Assembly: GCA_900541025.1 (NCBI GenBank)
Contig: UQIL01000019.1
Coordinates: 1-48,956, forward strand
Source of the DNA: an uncultured Collinsella sp.
GTDB lineage: Bacteria > Actinomycetota > Coriobacteriia > Coriobacteriales > Coriobacteriaceae
Length of the DNA: 48,956 nucleotides
Direction: 5' to 3'
Part shown: one piece after another, positions 23,064 through 30,876 of the stretch
Layout: the number at the start of each line of letters is the position of its first letter
Numbering within the stretch: the stretch's first letter is position 1
Position numbers and translations under genes: made by a program
The notes under the pieces: model-generated
The model's input: only the letters and a program-made list of their open reading frames with translations
Databases searched by the model: none
What the model was told of the DNA's origin: nothing

Positions 23064-23077
23064 CAAAGGGTCGTTGA

Positions 23078-24676
23078 TTACTCCCACTCGATCGTCGCCG
23101 GCGGCTTAGACGTGATGTCGTAGCACACGCGGTTGGCGCCGGGGACCTCAGCAACGATGCGGCCGGAGATGCGGGCCAGAACGTCGTAGGGCAGTTTGGC
23201 CCAGTCGGCTGTCATAGCGTCGCTGGACTCGACGGCGCGCAGGATAATCGGGCGCTGATAGGTACGCTCGTCACCCATGACGCCGACGGACTTAATGTCG
23301 GGCAGGACCGCGAAATACTGCCAGCAGCTGTGCTCGGAGTTGCGCTCGCCGGTCTGCTCAAACAGACGCTGGTTGTAGGCGTCGAGCTCCTCGCGCACGA
23401 TAGCGTCGGCGTTCTTGAGGATCTCGAGCTTTTCCTTGTCGACCGCGCCGATGATGCGGATGGCCAGACCCGGGCCCGGGAAAGGCTGACGGAACACGAT
23501 GTGACCCGGCAGGCCAAGCGCCAGACCAAGTGCGCGGACCTCGTCCTTAAAGAAGTGGTCGAGCGGCTCAATAAGGTCGAAGTGCACGCCATCGGGGAAC
23601 GGGATCAGGTTGTGATGGCTCTTGATGGTGGCCGTCTTGCCGCCCGTCTTGCGAGCGCCGGACTCGATGATGTCGGGGTAGATAGTGCCCTGAGCCAGGT
23701 ACTTGACCGGCTTGCCATCGGTCTCGAGCTGCTGCGCCACGGCGAAGAACTCTTTCCAGAACTGCGTACCGATGATGCGGCGCTTCTCCTCGGGCTCGGT
23801 CACGCCGGCCAGAAGCTCGGCATAACGGTCCTCGGCGTGGACGTGAATAAAGTCGACGTCAAACTGCCTGGTGAAGACCTCCTCCACCTGCTCGGGCTCG
23901 CCCTTGCGCAGCAGGCCGTGGTTAATGAACACGCAGGTCATCTGCTTGCCCACGGCGCGGGCGCCCAGCGCAGCCACGACGGAGGAGTCGACGCCGCCGG
24001 ACAGGGCCAGAATCACGCGGTCGTCGCCGACCTTCTCGCGGAACTCGGCCGTCATGGTCTCGACCAGGTTGTCCATGCTCCAGTTGGGCTCCAGGCCGCA
24101 GATCTCAAACAGGAAGTTGCTCAGCAGCTGCTGACCGTACTCGGAGTGCTTGACCTCGGGGTGGAACTGCGTGGTGAAGATCTTGCGCTCGACGCACTCC
24201 ATGGCAGCGACCGGGCACACGTCGGTGCTGGCGGTAACAGTAAAGCCCTCGGGCACCTCGGAAACGGCGTCGCGATGGCTCATCCACACGGTCTGCTCCA
24301 TGGGCGTGGAGTTAAAGAGCTTGGCGCCGGCCGTGCGCGTGATGGTAGCGCGGCCGTACTCGCCCACCTCGGAGTGGCCGACCTTGCCGCCGAGCGTCAC
24401 GGCCGTGATCTGATGGCCGTAGCAAAAGCCCAGGACGGGAAGACCCAGGTCAAAGATGGCAGGATCGATGGACGGAGCGTCCTCGGCATACACGGAAGCC
24501 GGGCCGCCGGAAAGGATGAGCGCAGAGGCGTTCATCTCGCGAATCTCGTCGGCCGAGATGTCGCAGGGGACGATCTCGGAATACACGTTGAGGTCGCGGA
24601 CGCGACGGGCAATGAGCTGACCGTACTGCGCACCAAAGTCGAGTACGAGGACCTTTGCGGAAGCCTTTTGATCCAT
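23078..24676 (-). CDS. guaA: GMP synthase (glutamine-hydrolysing)
   Basis: 532 residues from ATG 24676, preceded by AGAGGGGGAA; a longer in-frame start at 24712 only adds a non-conserved stretch. The class I glutamine amidotransferase domain (1-200) has the nucleophile in GFCYGHQ and QFHPEVKHSEYG; the synthetase domain begins with the PP-loop ALSGGVDSSVV and ends TSKPPATIEWE. It converts XMP to GMP with ATP and glutamine in the cytoplasm. The length matches bacterial GuaA. Its last codons serve as attachment site for element B and, in the past, element A, without disrupting the protein. Confidence 0.97.
   Translation of the reverse strand: MDQKASAKVLVLDFGAQYGQLIARRVRDLNVYSEIVPCDISADEIREMNASALILSGGPASVYAEDAPSIDPAIFDLGLPVLGFCYGHQITAVTLGGKVGHSEVGEYGRATITRTAGAKLFNSTPMEQTVWMSHRDAVSEVPEGFTVTASTDVCPVAAMECVERKIFTTQFHPEVKHSEYGQQLLSNFLFEICGLEPNWSMDNLVETMTAEFREKVGDDRVILALSGGVDSSVVAALGARAVGKQMTCVFINHGLLRKGEPEQVEEVFTRQFDVDFIHVHAEDRYAELLAGVTEPEEKRRIIGTQFWKEFFAVAQQLETDGKPVKYLAQGTIYPDIIESGARKTGGKTATIKSHHNLIPFPDGVHFDLIEPLDHFFKDEVRALGLALGLPGHIVFRQPFPGPGLAIRIIGAVDKEKLEILKNADAIVREELDAYNQRLFEQTGERNSEHSCWQYFAVLPDIKSVGVMGDERTYQRPIILRAVESSDAMTADWAKLPYDVLARISGRIVAEVPGANRVCYDITSKPPATIEWE
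23079..23092. repeat. att core within the 3' end of guaA (proximal end of element B)
   Basis: TACTCCCACTCGAT covers most of the final codons of guaA (I-E-W-E and stop) and is identical to 5022-5035. Confidence 0.8.
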
Positions 24677-24836
24677 GGTTCCCCCTCTTGTTGGCGGGGA
24701 GCCGGTGCCCACCCGCGTGAATGAACGAAAATAACCTCCATAGTGTACACGTTATATGGGGTTTCTCGCCCCTCGCAGCCATCAGCGCACGGCAAACGCA
24801 CGACCTGGGCCCCTATTTGACGGCAATTGAAGTGTT

Positions 24837-24869
24837 TTCAAACGTTACAGATGATGTAATACGTTTGAA
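24837..24869. promoter_or_regulatory. 9-bp dyad between guaA and ansA
   Basis: TTCAAACGT (24837-24845) and ACGTTTGAA (24861-24869) are exact complements with a 15-base spacer, about 75 bases before the ansA start and 160 before guaA. It is a candidate operator for one or both divergent genes. Confidence 0.45.
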
Positions 24870-24943
24870 CATTGGACGCCCTGTGCCACAATACTGCCGA
24901 ACGACTCCGCCTCTGCGGCGGCAAATACGATAGGAATACCAGC

Positions 24944-25957
24944 ATGAAGCGCATCCTTCTCATCGCCACGGGTGGCACCATCGCATCGACCGAGGACGGC
25001 AACGGCCTCTCGCCCGCCCTGACCGGTGAGGAGCTCGCCCAGAGCGTCCCCGAGATCTCGGGCCTCTGCGAGCTCGACGTCGTGCAGCCCATGAACATCG
25101 ACAGCACCAATATGCGCCCGAGCGACTGGATGCGCATCCGCGATGTCATCGTCGAGGGTTATGCCGACCACGACGGCTTCGTGATTCTGCACGGCACCGA
25201 CACCATGAGCTACACCGCAGCAGCGCTTTCCTACCTGATTCAGGACAGCCCCAAGCCCATCGTGCTCACCGGCTCGCAAAAGCCCATGGGCAATCCCTTT
25301 ACCGATGCCAAGCTCAATCTGTACCAGAGCCTGCTCTATGCGCTCGACGAGCACTCGCACGATGTGTCGATTGTGTTTGGTGGCGTCGCCATTGCCGGCA
25401 CGCGCGCCCGCAAGCAGCGCACCATGAGCTTTAACGCGTTCATTAGCGTCAACTATCCGCCCATTGCCTACATCCGCAACGACCGCATCGTGCGCAACGG
25501 GCTCCACGGCACTCATCAGGGCGAAAACCCGGTGCGTTTCTACGACAGCATCGACCCGCGCGTGTTTGTACTCAAGCTTACGCCCGGCGTGAACCCGGGT
25601 ATCCTGGACGCCCTAGCCGATAGCTACGATGCTGTAATTCTTGAGACCTTTGGCATTGGCGGTATTCCCGAGTTTGGCGAGTCCGGCGAGTCATTCCAGG
25701 AGGCGATTTTCCGCTGGGTCGATTCGGGCCGCACCGTCGTTATGACCACGCAGGTCCCCGAAGAGGGTCTCGATCTGGGCGTTTATGAGGTCGGCCGCGC
25801 TTACGCCGATCATCCGGGCATTCTGCGCGGCGATGACATGACCACCGAGACGCTCGTGGCCAAAACCATGTGGGCGCTCGGCCAGTCACGCGATGCGGCT
25901 GAGATTCAGCGTCTGTTCTACAGCCAAGTCAACCACGACCGCATCCCGATGGCGTAA
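24944..25957 (+). CDS. ansA: L-asparaginase, AnsA type (cytoplasmic)
   Basis: 337 residues from ATG 24944; no signal peptide, so cytoplasmic. Catalytic threonines lie in ATGGTIAS (T14 region) and HGTDTMSYTA (about 84-93), with QKPMGNPFTDAK and a C-terminal domain containing ETFGIGGIP. It hydrolyses asparagine to aspartate and ammonia. The length and the lack of a leader fit the type I (AnsA) enzymes of Gram-positive bacteria. It is divergent from guaA with no clear operon partner. Confidence 0.92.
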   Translation: MKRILLIATGGTIASTEDGNGLSPALTGEELAQSVPEISGLCELDVVQPMNIDSTNMRPSDWMRIRDVIVEGYADHDGFVILHGTDTMSYTAAALSYLIQDSPKPIVLTGSQKPMGNPFTDAKLNLYQSLLYALDEHSHDVSIVFGGVAIAGTRARKQRTMSFNAFISVNYPPIAYIRNDRIVRNGLHGTHQGENPVRFYDSIDPRVFVLKLTPGVNPGILDALADSYDAVILETFGIGGIPEFGESGESFQEAIFRWVDSGRTVVMTTQVPEEGLDLGVYEVGRAYADHPGILRGDDMTTETLVAKTMWALGQSRDAAEIQRLFYSQVNHDRIPMA

Positions 25958-25979
25958 TTCAGCTGTCGGCGGGTATCCC

Positions 25980-26198
25980 CTATTCGATACCCTCAAGAAG
26001 CTCTGACACCGTCATACCGAGTGCGGGTGCGATCTTAAATAGAACCTTGAGCGTGAAATTTGCCGTCCCATCTTCGATTCGGTCGAGGTAGGGTCGGCTG
26101 ATTCCTGTCGCCACACAAAAATCAACCTTGGAGATACCAAGGTCTCTGCGTGTCTCTTCGACCCGCCTACCAAGAATCTGTTTCGCACGTTCGTCCAT
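25980..26198 (-). CDS. Small XRE-type regulator
   Basis: 72 residues, almost entirely a Cro/C1 helix-turn-helix: ILGRRVEETRRDLGISKVDF, ATGISRPYLDRIEDG, FTLKVLFKIAPALGMTVSELLEG. It is divergent from the unknown 129-residue protein, with a perfect 24-bp palindrome between their starts. Single-domain XRE proteins divergent from a partner often control that partner; whether this is a toxin-antitoxin-like or a simple regulatory pair is not visible. Confidence 0.82.
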   Translation of the reverse strand: MDERAKQILGRRVEETRRDLGISKVDFCVATGISRPYLDRIEDGTANFTLKVLFKIAPALGMTVSELLEGIE

Positions 26199-26227
26199 GC
26201 AGCCGAGTTTGAAATGGAGCCGAACAT

Positions 26228-26251
26228 AAACGTAAACTATAGTTTACGTTT
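26228..26251. promoter_or_regulatory. 24-bp perfect palindrome, probable XRE operator
   Basis: AAACGTAAACTA is immediately followed by its exact complement TAGTTTACGTTT. It sits 30 bases upstream of the XRE start and 24 bases upstream of the divergent gene's start. Confidence 0.75.
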
Positions 26252-26274
26252 TGCCGAATACACAGGAGTTTTCT

Positions 26275-26664
26275 ATGTCGGGTTCTTCGGTCCGCATGTA
26301 CCGAGCCACGCCTCGCACAAACAGCGCGCCGCCCAAGCTCGTCGTCGTTGAATCAGAATGCCTTTCGCCCGATGAGCGCACAGCATTTGCATTGCTATCA
26401 AGTCGCGTCGCCGCCGTTCTGACCCCTTGCCCGGCGCAAGGCGAACTTGCTATCCAATGCCAGGCGCACAGCTGCTCGCTCAATCAGGCTGCCGTGATCG
26501 CAACCAGCCAACGCGGTCTGCCCCTTCTCCTGGAAGCCGGTATCGCACTCGCCCTTCGCGGCGCCGGATACGAAAACGAGGCCGCCGCCGACATGGTCTT
26601 TAAACCACGATCGAGCGGCGGCCTCGCAGCAGCCATCGAATATGCTTGCAGGCTCGTTGCCTAA
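26275..26664 (+). CDS. Unknown protein divergent from the XRE gene
   Basis: 129 residues from ATG 26275 (CAGGAG nine bases upstream). It begins with a polar region (MSGSSVRMYRATPRTNSAPP), then PKLVVVESECLSPDERTAFALLSSRVAAVL, a cysteine-containing middle (CPAQGELAIQCQAHSCSL) and a helical, weakly hydrophobic end (GLPLLLEAGIALALRG, GGLAAAIEYACRLVA). I recognise no family. The operator between it and the XRE gene implies regulated expression. Confidence 0.6.
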   Translation: MSGSSVRMYRATPRTNSAPPKLVVVESECLSPDERTAFALLSSRVAAVLTPCPAQGELAIQCQAHSCSLNQAAVIATSQRGLPLLLEAGIALALRGAGYENEAAADMVFKPRSSGGLAAAIEYACRLVA

Positions 26665-26673
26665 AAGGACAAG

Positions 26674-27057
26674 CTAGAAACCAAAGCCAAAGCCCGTTCC
26701 GGTAATCGCCGAGTACATAAAGTAAACGTTGATCACGTTGAGGAACACACCCGTGATGCAACCGTTGCGCAGGTAGCGTTCGCACACGATGCGCGCCATG
26801 GCGGCGGAGTCATCATTGTTTTTAGCCTGGCGTCCCGCCGTAAAGTAAGTCGCTACGCTCAGCAGCAGGTTGAGCACCGGCAGCGCCAGCAACTCGTAGC
26901 TCTTGCCCCAGCGCGTCACCTCGCCGGCGGCGTTAAACTTCGTTGCCACCTCGGGACCAATGTTGGGGATAACACACGCTGCGACCACCAGCGGAATCAC
27001 CGCAAGTACGAGCAGTGCAATACCCATGTAGCCAGCTTTTTTGCCATATTTAAACAT
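26674..27057 (-). CDS. Membrane protein with DUF1648-like segment
   Basis: 127 residues with three to four hydrophobic helices: GYMGIALLVLAVIPLVVAACVI, LLALPVLNLLLSVATYF and GVFLNVINVYFMYSAI. Between the first two, IGPEVATKFNAAGEVTRWGKS resembles the 'P..ipiHfn.~G.vd.wg.k' motif of DUF1648 membrane proteins, a family related to SdpI. It is the last gene in a leftward group, 12 bases after ychF. Role unknown; SdpI relatives give immunity or regulate signalling, but that is not implied here. Confidence 0.65.
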   Translation of the reverse strand: MFKYGKKAGYMGIALLVLAVIPLVVAACVIPNIGPEVATKFNAAGEVTRWGKSYELLALPVLNLLLSVATYFTAGRQAKNNDDSAAMARIVCERYLRNGCITGVFLNVINVYFMYSAITGTGFGFGF

Positions 27058-27068
27058 ATGCGTCGTCC

Positions 27069-28145
27069 TTACACGTTAAAGCGGAAGTGCACGACGTCGC
27101 CATCGGCCATGACATAGTCCTTGCCCTCAATACGCAGCTTGCCGGCAGCCTTGGCGCCCTGCTCGCCACCGAGCTCGATGTAGTCGTCATAGCCAATGAC
27201 CTCGGCCTTAATAAAGCCGCGCTCAAAGTCGGTGTGGATGACACCGGCGGCCTGCGGGGCGGTTGCGCCCTGACGCACCGTCCAGGCCTTGACCTCCATC
27301 TCGCCGGCCGTAAAGAACGACTGCAGGCCGAGCAGCTTGTAGGCCGCCTGAGCGAGCACGTCCAGGCCGGGCTGCTCCAGGCCCAGGCTCTCCAGATAGT
27401 CGGCGGCGTCCTCGGGATCGAGCTCGGAAAGCTCGGCCTCAATCTTGGCGCAGATGGGCAACGGCTTGACGCCATCGATGGGCGCCAGGTCGTCGTTGAG
27501 CATATCCTCATCCACGTTAGCCACATACAGAATGGGCTTCATGGTAAGCAGGAACAGACCCTTGGCAGCGGCACGCTCCTCGTCGGTCATCTCCATCGAT
27601 GCGGCGCGCTTGCCCTCGTTGAGCCAGGCGAGCAGGCGGCGGGCGACCTCAAACTTGGGCATAAGCTCCTTGTCGCGCTTGGCCTCCTTCTCGAGCTTGG
27701 GCAGCTGCTTCTCGAGCGTGCCCATGTCGGCCAGGATGAGCTCGGTCATGATGGTGTCGGCGTCGCCGGCGGGGTCGACGAACTCACCGGTGCGACCCAC
27801 CTCACGCATGACGTTGGGGTCCTTAAAGTAGCGCACGACCTCGCAGATGGCGTCGGTCTCGCGGATGTTTGCCAAGAACTGGTTACCCAGGCCTTCGCCC
27901 TCGTTAGCACCCTTCACCAGGCCTGCGATGTCAACGAACTCGACCGTAGCCGGCACAATGCGGCCCGGGTTAACGATGTCGGCAAGCTTTTGCAGGCGGC
28001 TATCGGGCACGTCGACGATACCCACGTTAGGGTCGATCGTGGCAAACGGGTAGTTGGCGGCAAGGCCGGTCTTTTTGGTAAGCGCGGTGAACAGCGTCGA
28101 CTTGCCCACGTTGGGCAGGCCCACGATACCGATGGAAAGGGACAC
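27069..28145 (-). CDS. ychF: Redox-regulated ATPase/GTPase YchF
   Basis: 358 residues from GTG 28145 (AAAGGAG upstream). The Obg-family G domain has P-loop GLPNVGKST, DIAGLVKGANEGEGLGNQFL as switch II, and NVDE (in YVANVDED) where other GTPases have NKxD, which explains the ATP preference known for YchF. A helical insert and the C-terminal TGS domain follow (FFTAGEMEVKAWTVRQGATA, VIHTDFERGFIKAEV). YchF binds ribosomes and affects stress responses. A possible -10 TATACT lies at 28183-28188. Confidence 0.95.
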   Translation of the reverse strand: MSLSIGIVGLPNVGKSTLFTALTKKTGLAANYPFATIDPNVGIVDVPDSRLQKLADIVNPGRIVPATVEFVDIAGLVKGANEGEGLGNQFLANIRETDAICEVVRYFKDPNVMREVGRTGEFVDPAGDADTIMTELILADMGTLEKQLPKLEKEAKRDKELMPKFEVARRLLAWLNEGKRAASMEMTDEERAAAKGLFLLTMKPILYVANVDEDMLNDDLAPIDGVKPLPICAKIEAELSELDPEDAADYLESLGLEQPGLDVLAQAAYKLLGLQSFFTAGEMEVKAWTVRQGATAPQAAGVIHTDFERGFIKAEVIGYDDYIELGGEQGAKAAGKLRIEGKDYVMADGDVVHFRFNV

Positions 28146-28260
28146 AGCAGCTCCTTTAGGTACAGGTATTTCAAACTGCATAAGTATAGCGCCGCCGCAG
28201 CATCCGGGCGAATCCAGACACCACGGCGGCGCAAATGAATCAGAGATTGGGGTTGAGGGC

Positions 28261-29514
28261 TTAGTCGGCGAGCTTCTCCACCTGGTCGAGCATCTTGTCA
28301 AGCTTGGCCTTTGCCTCAGCCTTGACCTTCTCAGCCTCCTCGTGGGCCTTGGCCTTCTGAGCGGCCTTTTCCTCGGCCTCGGGGTCGACAACGACCAGAT
28401 TGGACGCATCGTGCTCAACCAGCTTGAGCGCATGCTCGGGGCATACCTTGACGCAGGCTCCGCAACCTAGGCAATACGTGGACTCCAGTGCAAAGCGACC
28501 GCTTCCCACCAAATCGCAGGCAAACGTGGGGCACACGTTGACGCATTCGCCGCACGACGTGCACTTGTCAAAATCACACTCAGGCGTGCTCACCTGCATG
28601 TTCTGGGCAAGCTCGGGGTGGTTTTGCAATGTCGAGAGCACCAACTGGCGACCGTGCGTGAGCGAACGGCGACGCTTGGTCGTCGTGGTGCCGCACATGG
28701 TGTTGAGCGTGCGCTCCAGCTGGGTAATCTGATGGCGATGGGCCTTGAGCTTCTGCGTCACCGAGGCCAGCGCCGCCGTCGCCGGATTGAGCTTGGTCAC
28801 CGTCAGGCCCGTGGTGCGGGCGATCTTTTCCATGTACTCCTTGCGCTCGTACTCGCGGCGCTTATGGCATTTGAGGCTTTTGGGATCGACCTCCAGGCCC
28901 ATACCCGTGCCAGACCACTCTTCGGCCTTCGCAATCGCCTCGCCCAGAATGTCCTCACCGCCGGTGTTGCGGCATTTATCGCACACGCCCAACGGCAGGT
29001 ACACACTCACGTTGGGATAGTCTGCCAGTACCGAGAACCAGGTCTCGGCCGTAATATCGCCCACGCAGGCAACGACGACTTCGTTCTCGCGCGGCATGCG
29101 CTTAAGGGCACGCGTGCAGGTGACGTAGGCGGTCTCGTGGCTCGTAGCCGCCGAGACAATGTCGTCGTAGACGTTTTTGGGCGCCAGGCGCGGCGAGATG
29201 ATCGCCTCGGTCGGACAGGCAGCGGCGCACAGGCCGCACTTGCGACAGGAGTCGAGGATCTCGATGGAGTCTTCCTCGACCTCGATAGCGTTGACCGGGC
29301 ACACGTCCATGCACGCGGTGCAGCCGCTCTTTTCGTTTTTGCAGGTCAGGCACGGAATGGTGTTGCCGCGCGGGCGCTCCTTGTAGTCAGCAGGATTCCA
29401 TTGAGGCGCCGACGGATCGAGTGCATCGGTCACACCGCCAAGCGGGTTTTTAAGAAAGTCGAAACCCTTGCTGATCTCGATAATGTCATCAAACAGATCG
29501 TGTTCCTGCGCCAT
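28261..29514 (-). CDS. Multi-cluster 4Fe-4S ferredoxin-like protein
   Basis: 417 residues from ATG 29514 (GGGAGGGG upstream). The N-terminal section has two clusters' worth of cysteines (C55, C58, C65, C68, C72 and C90, C93, C96, C100 with following P). A C-terminal pair appears around 330-370: CDFDKCTSCGECVNVCP and YCLGCGACVKVCPEHA. The middle (110-320) has a possible coenzyme-like Rossmann section and three further Cys (CDKC). The end is a long Lys/Glu/Ala-rich helix. It looks like an electron carrier of a membrane or hydrogenase-like redox chain, but no partner gene is adjacent, so the donor and acceptor are unknown. Confidence 0.75.
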   Translation of the reverse strand: MAQEHDLFDDIIEISKGFDFLKNPLGGVTDALDPSAPQWNPADYKERPRGNTIPCLTCKNEKSGCTACMDVCPVNAIEVEEDSIEILDSCRKCGLCAAACPTEAIISPRLAPKNVYDDIVSAATSHETAYVTCTRALKRMPRENEVVVACVGDITAETWFSVLADYPNVSVYLPLGVCDKCRNTGGEDILGEAIAKAEEWSGTGMGLEVDPKSLKCHKRREYERKEYMEKIARTTGLTVTKLNPATAALASVTQKLKAHRHQITQLERTLNTMCGTTTTKRRRSLTHGRQLVLSTLQNHPELAQNMQVSTPECDFDKCTSCGECVNVCPTFACDLVGSGRFALESTYCLGCGACVKVCPEHALKLVEHDASNLVVVDPEAEEKAAQKAKAHEEAEKVKAEAKAKLDKMLDQVEKLAD

Positions 29515-29665
29515 GCGCGGCCCCTCCCTGAGCAGTGCAAACAAGCAAGAGATAATGATACGCTATCGGTCCACGCCTCGGGCAAATTACACGCGGCGCA
29601 TCTTTGCGGCAAATAGCCCATGGCCCATCGCCGCCTCGATTGCACAAGGTCAATCAAGCGCCAAA

Positions 29666-30733
29666 CTATGCCTCGCACATGAACTGCACGAGCTTTTGTT
29701 TGGTCACCTTTGCCTGCTCGTTGGCCATATTACGCTCATTTCTAAAGACCGCATTTGCAACACGCTGCAGATCGGCATCGGAAATCTCGCCAAGGCCGAG
29801 CTCATCGAGCGTCGTCGGCAGGCCGACGCGCTGGCAAAACTCGAGCACCTGATCAAGCTCGGGCGCACGCTCCAGGCGCAGCTGCACCACCAGGCCAAAT
29901 GCCACGGTCTCACCATGCATGGCCTTGCACTCGGGCAGAATCGTCAGGCCGTTGGCGATGGCATGCGCCAACGCCAAGCCACCGCTCTCAAAGCCGACAC
30001 CCGAGAGCAGAATATTGCACTCGATCAGACGCTCAACCGCCGGCGATATACGGCCCTTTTTGAGATCGCGTTTGGCAGCGACACCGCACTCCATGAGCGT
30101 GTCGTAGCAGGCACGAGCCGCAACCAGGGCCAAGTGCCCCGGCGCACCACCGTGCTCGTTAGTGCCGTGCGCTGCGACGCACGAACGCGCCTCGAAGTAC
30201 GTTGCCAGTGCATCGCCCATACCAGCGACCGTCAAACGCAGTGGGGCCGCCGCGACCACGTTGGTATCAACCACGACCAGGTCTGGATTCTTCTCGAGCA
30301 TCAGGTAGCGGTCGAACGACCCATCCTCGTGATACAGCACCGAAATCGCGCTGCACGGACCGTCCATCGAAGCCGCCGTGGGGCATACGCATAACGGCAA
30401 CTCGGCATAAAACGCTACTGCCTTGGCGATATCGAGCATCTTGCCACCGCCAATGCCTACCACCATGTCGCAATACTCAGCCTGGGCTTCCTTAGCCATT
30501 TCGACAACGGCCTCTTCCGTACACGGACCGTCATAAATCTTAAAGAACGGCTCGCTTAGATCTTCGTCCAGAAATCCATCGACAATCTGCCTACACAGCC
30601 GATCCTCGGTGCCCTGGTCGAACAAGACATAGGCAGCACAACCCAACCATGACAAATACCTGCCCTGACGCGAAAGTTCGCCCGGCCCCTGAACATATCG
30701 GCCGGGACCGCCATAAACCATGGGAAGCGCCAT
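29666..30733 (-). CDS. Glycerol-dehydrogenase-like enzyme, second copy
   Basis: 355 residues of the iron/zinc alcohol dehydrogenase family, a paralogue of the next gene upstream. NAD-binding GIGGGKMLDIAKAV (about 94-107), metal aspartate in GMGDALATYFEA and metal histidines in LALAHAIANG and AMHGETVAFG are all present. It is more diverged at the N-terminus (GCAAYVLFDQGTEDRLCRQI) and carries CPTAASMDGPCSAISVLY as in GldA. It might use another polyol or ketone such as hydroxyacetone; substrate cannot be read from sequence. It is separated from gldA by a terminator. Confidence 0.8.
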   Translation of the reverse strand: MALPMVYGGPGRYVQGPGELSRQGRYLSWLGCAAYVLFDQGTEDRLCRQIVDGFLDEDLSEPFFKIYDGPCTEEAVVEMAKEAQAEYCDMVVGIGGGKMLDIAKAVAFYAELPLCVCPTAASMDGPCSAISVLYHEDGSFDRYLMLEKNPDLVVVDTNVVAAAPLRLTVAGMGDALATYFEARSCVAAHGTNEHGGAPGHLALVAARACYDTLMECGVAAKRDLKKGRISPAVERLIECNILLSGVGFESGGLALAHAIANGLTILPECKAMHGETVAFGLVVQLRLERAPELDQVLEFCQRVGLPTTLDELGLGEISDADLQRVANAVFRNERNMANEQAKVTKQKLVQFMCEA

Positions 30734-30831
30734 ACGAGAATCCGCCCTTCATCAAACAACGATTGGTGCAAAGTAACCTGCCCCTGCACCAACTTGTGCA
30801 TTGGAGACAGACCACTTTGCACCATAGCAAA

Positions 30832-30864
30832 AAGGGGTAAAGCCATCTGCTGGCTTTGCCCCTT
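30832..30864 (-). terminator. Terminator of gldA
   Basis: A 14-bp stem with one G-T pair (30832-30845 with 30851-30864); on the minus strand the hairpin is followed by TTTTTGC. The downstream paralogue therefore needs its own promoter or read-through. Confidence 0.85.
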
Positions 30865-30876
30865 CCTTAGCTAGAT

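Larger units (their letters stand above)
22590..23077. other. Gene-free right end of element B
   Basis: 488 bases without a supported gene. Contents: the palindrome at 22654-22675; a perfect 8-bp dyad TATTCGTT/AACGAATA at 22713-22745; three copies of GAGTAC between about 22778 and 22836, two of them eleven bases apart; a GC hairpin near 22849; and the guaA terminator at 23029-23063. The repeats close to the att core could be arm-type sites for the integrase, which is an inference from position. Confidence 0.4.
5022..23092. mobile_element. Element B: integrative mobilizable element in the 3' end of guaA
   Basis: Direct 14-bp repeats of the guaA end bound about 18 kb that includes a repressor, an excisionase-like protein, a tyrosine integrase, a VapE-type helicase, two ribbon-helix-helix-like accessory proteins, a MobL-like relaxase and a VirD4-like coupling protein. 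No VirB4, VirB6 or other channel gene is present, so it would need a helper conjugative element to move. Cargo is a lipoprotein, a repeat-rich surface protein, DUF2958 and a type III-like restriction-modification operon. The integrase end lies at the side away from guaA. Confidence 0.8.

Noticed and set aside
5022..23092. Element B as a complete self-transmissible ICE
   Set aside because: No VirB4, VirB6 or other channel component is present between the att sites; only relaxase and coupling protein.
23330..24724. 464-codon plus-strand open frame opposite guaA
   Set aside because: Antisense shadow of guaA codon bias, no recognisable domain.
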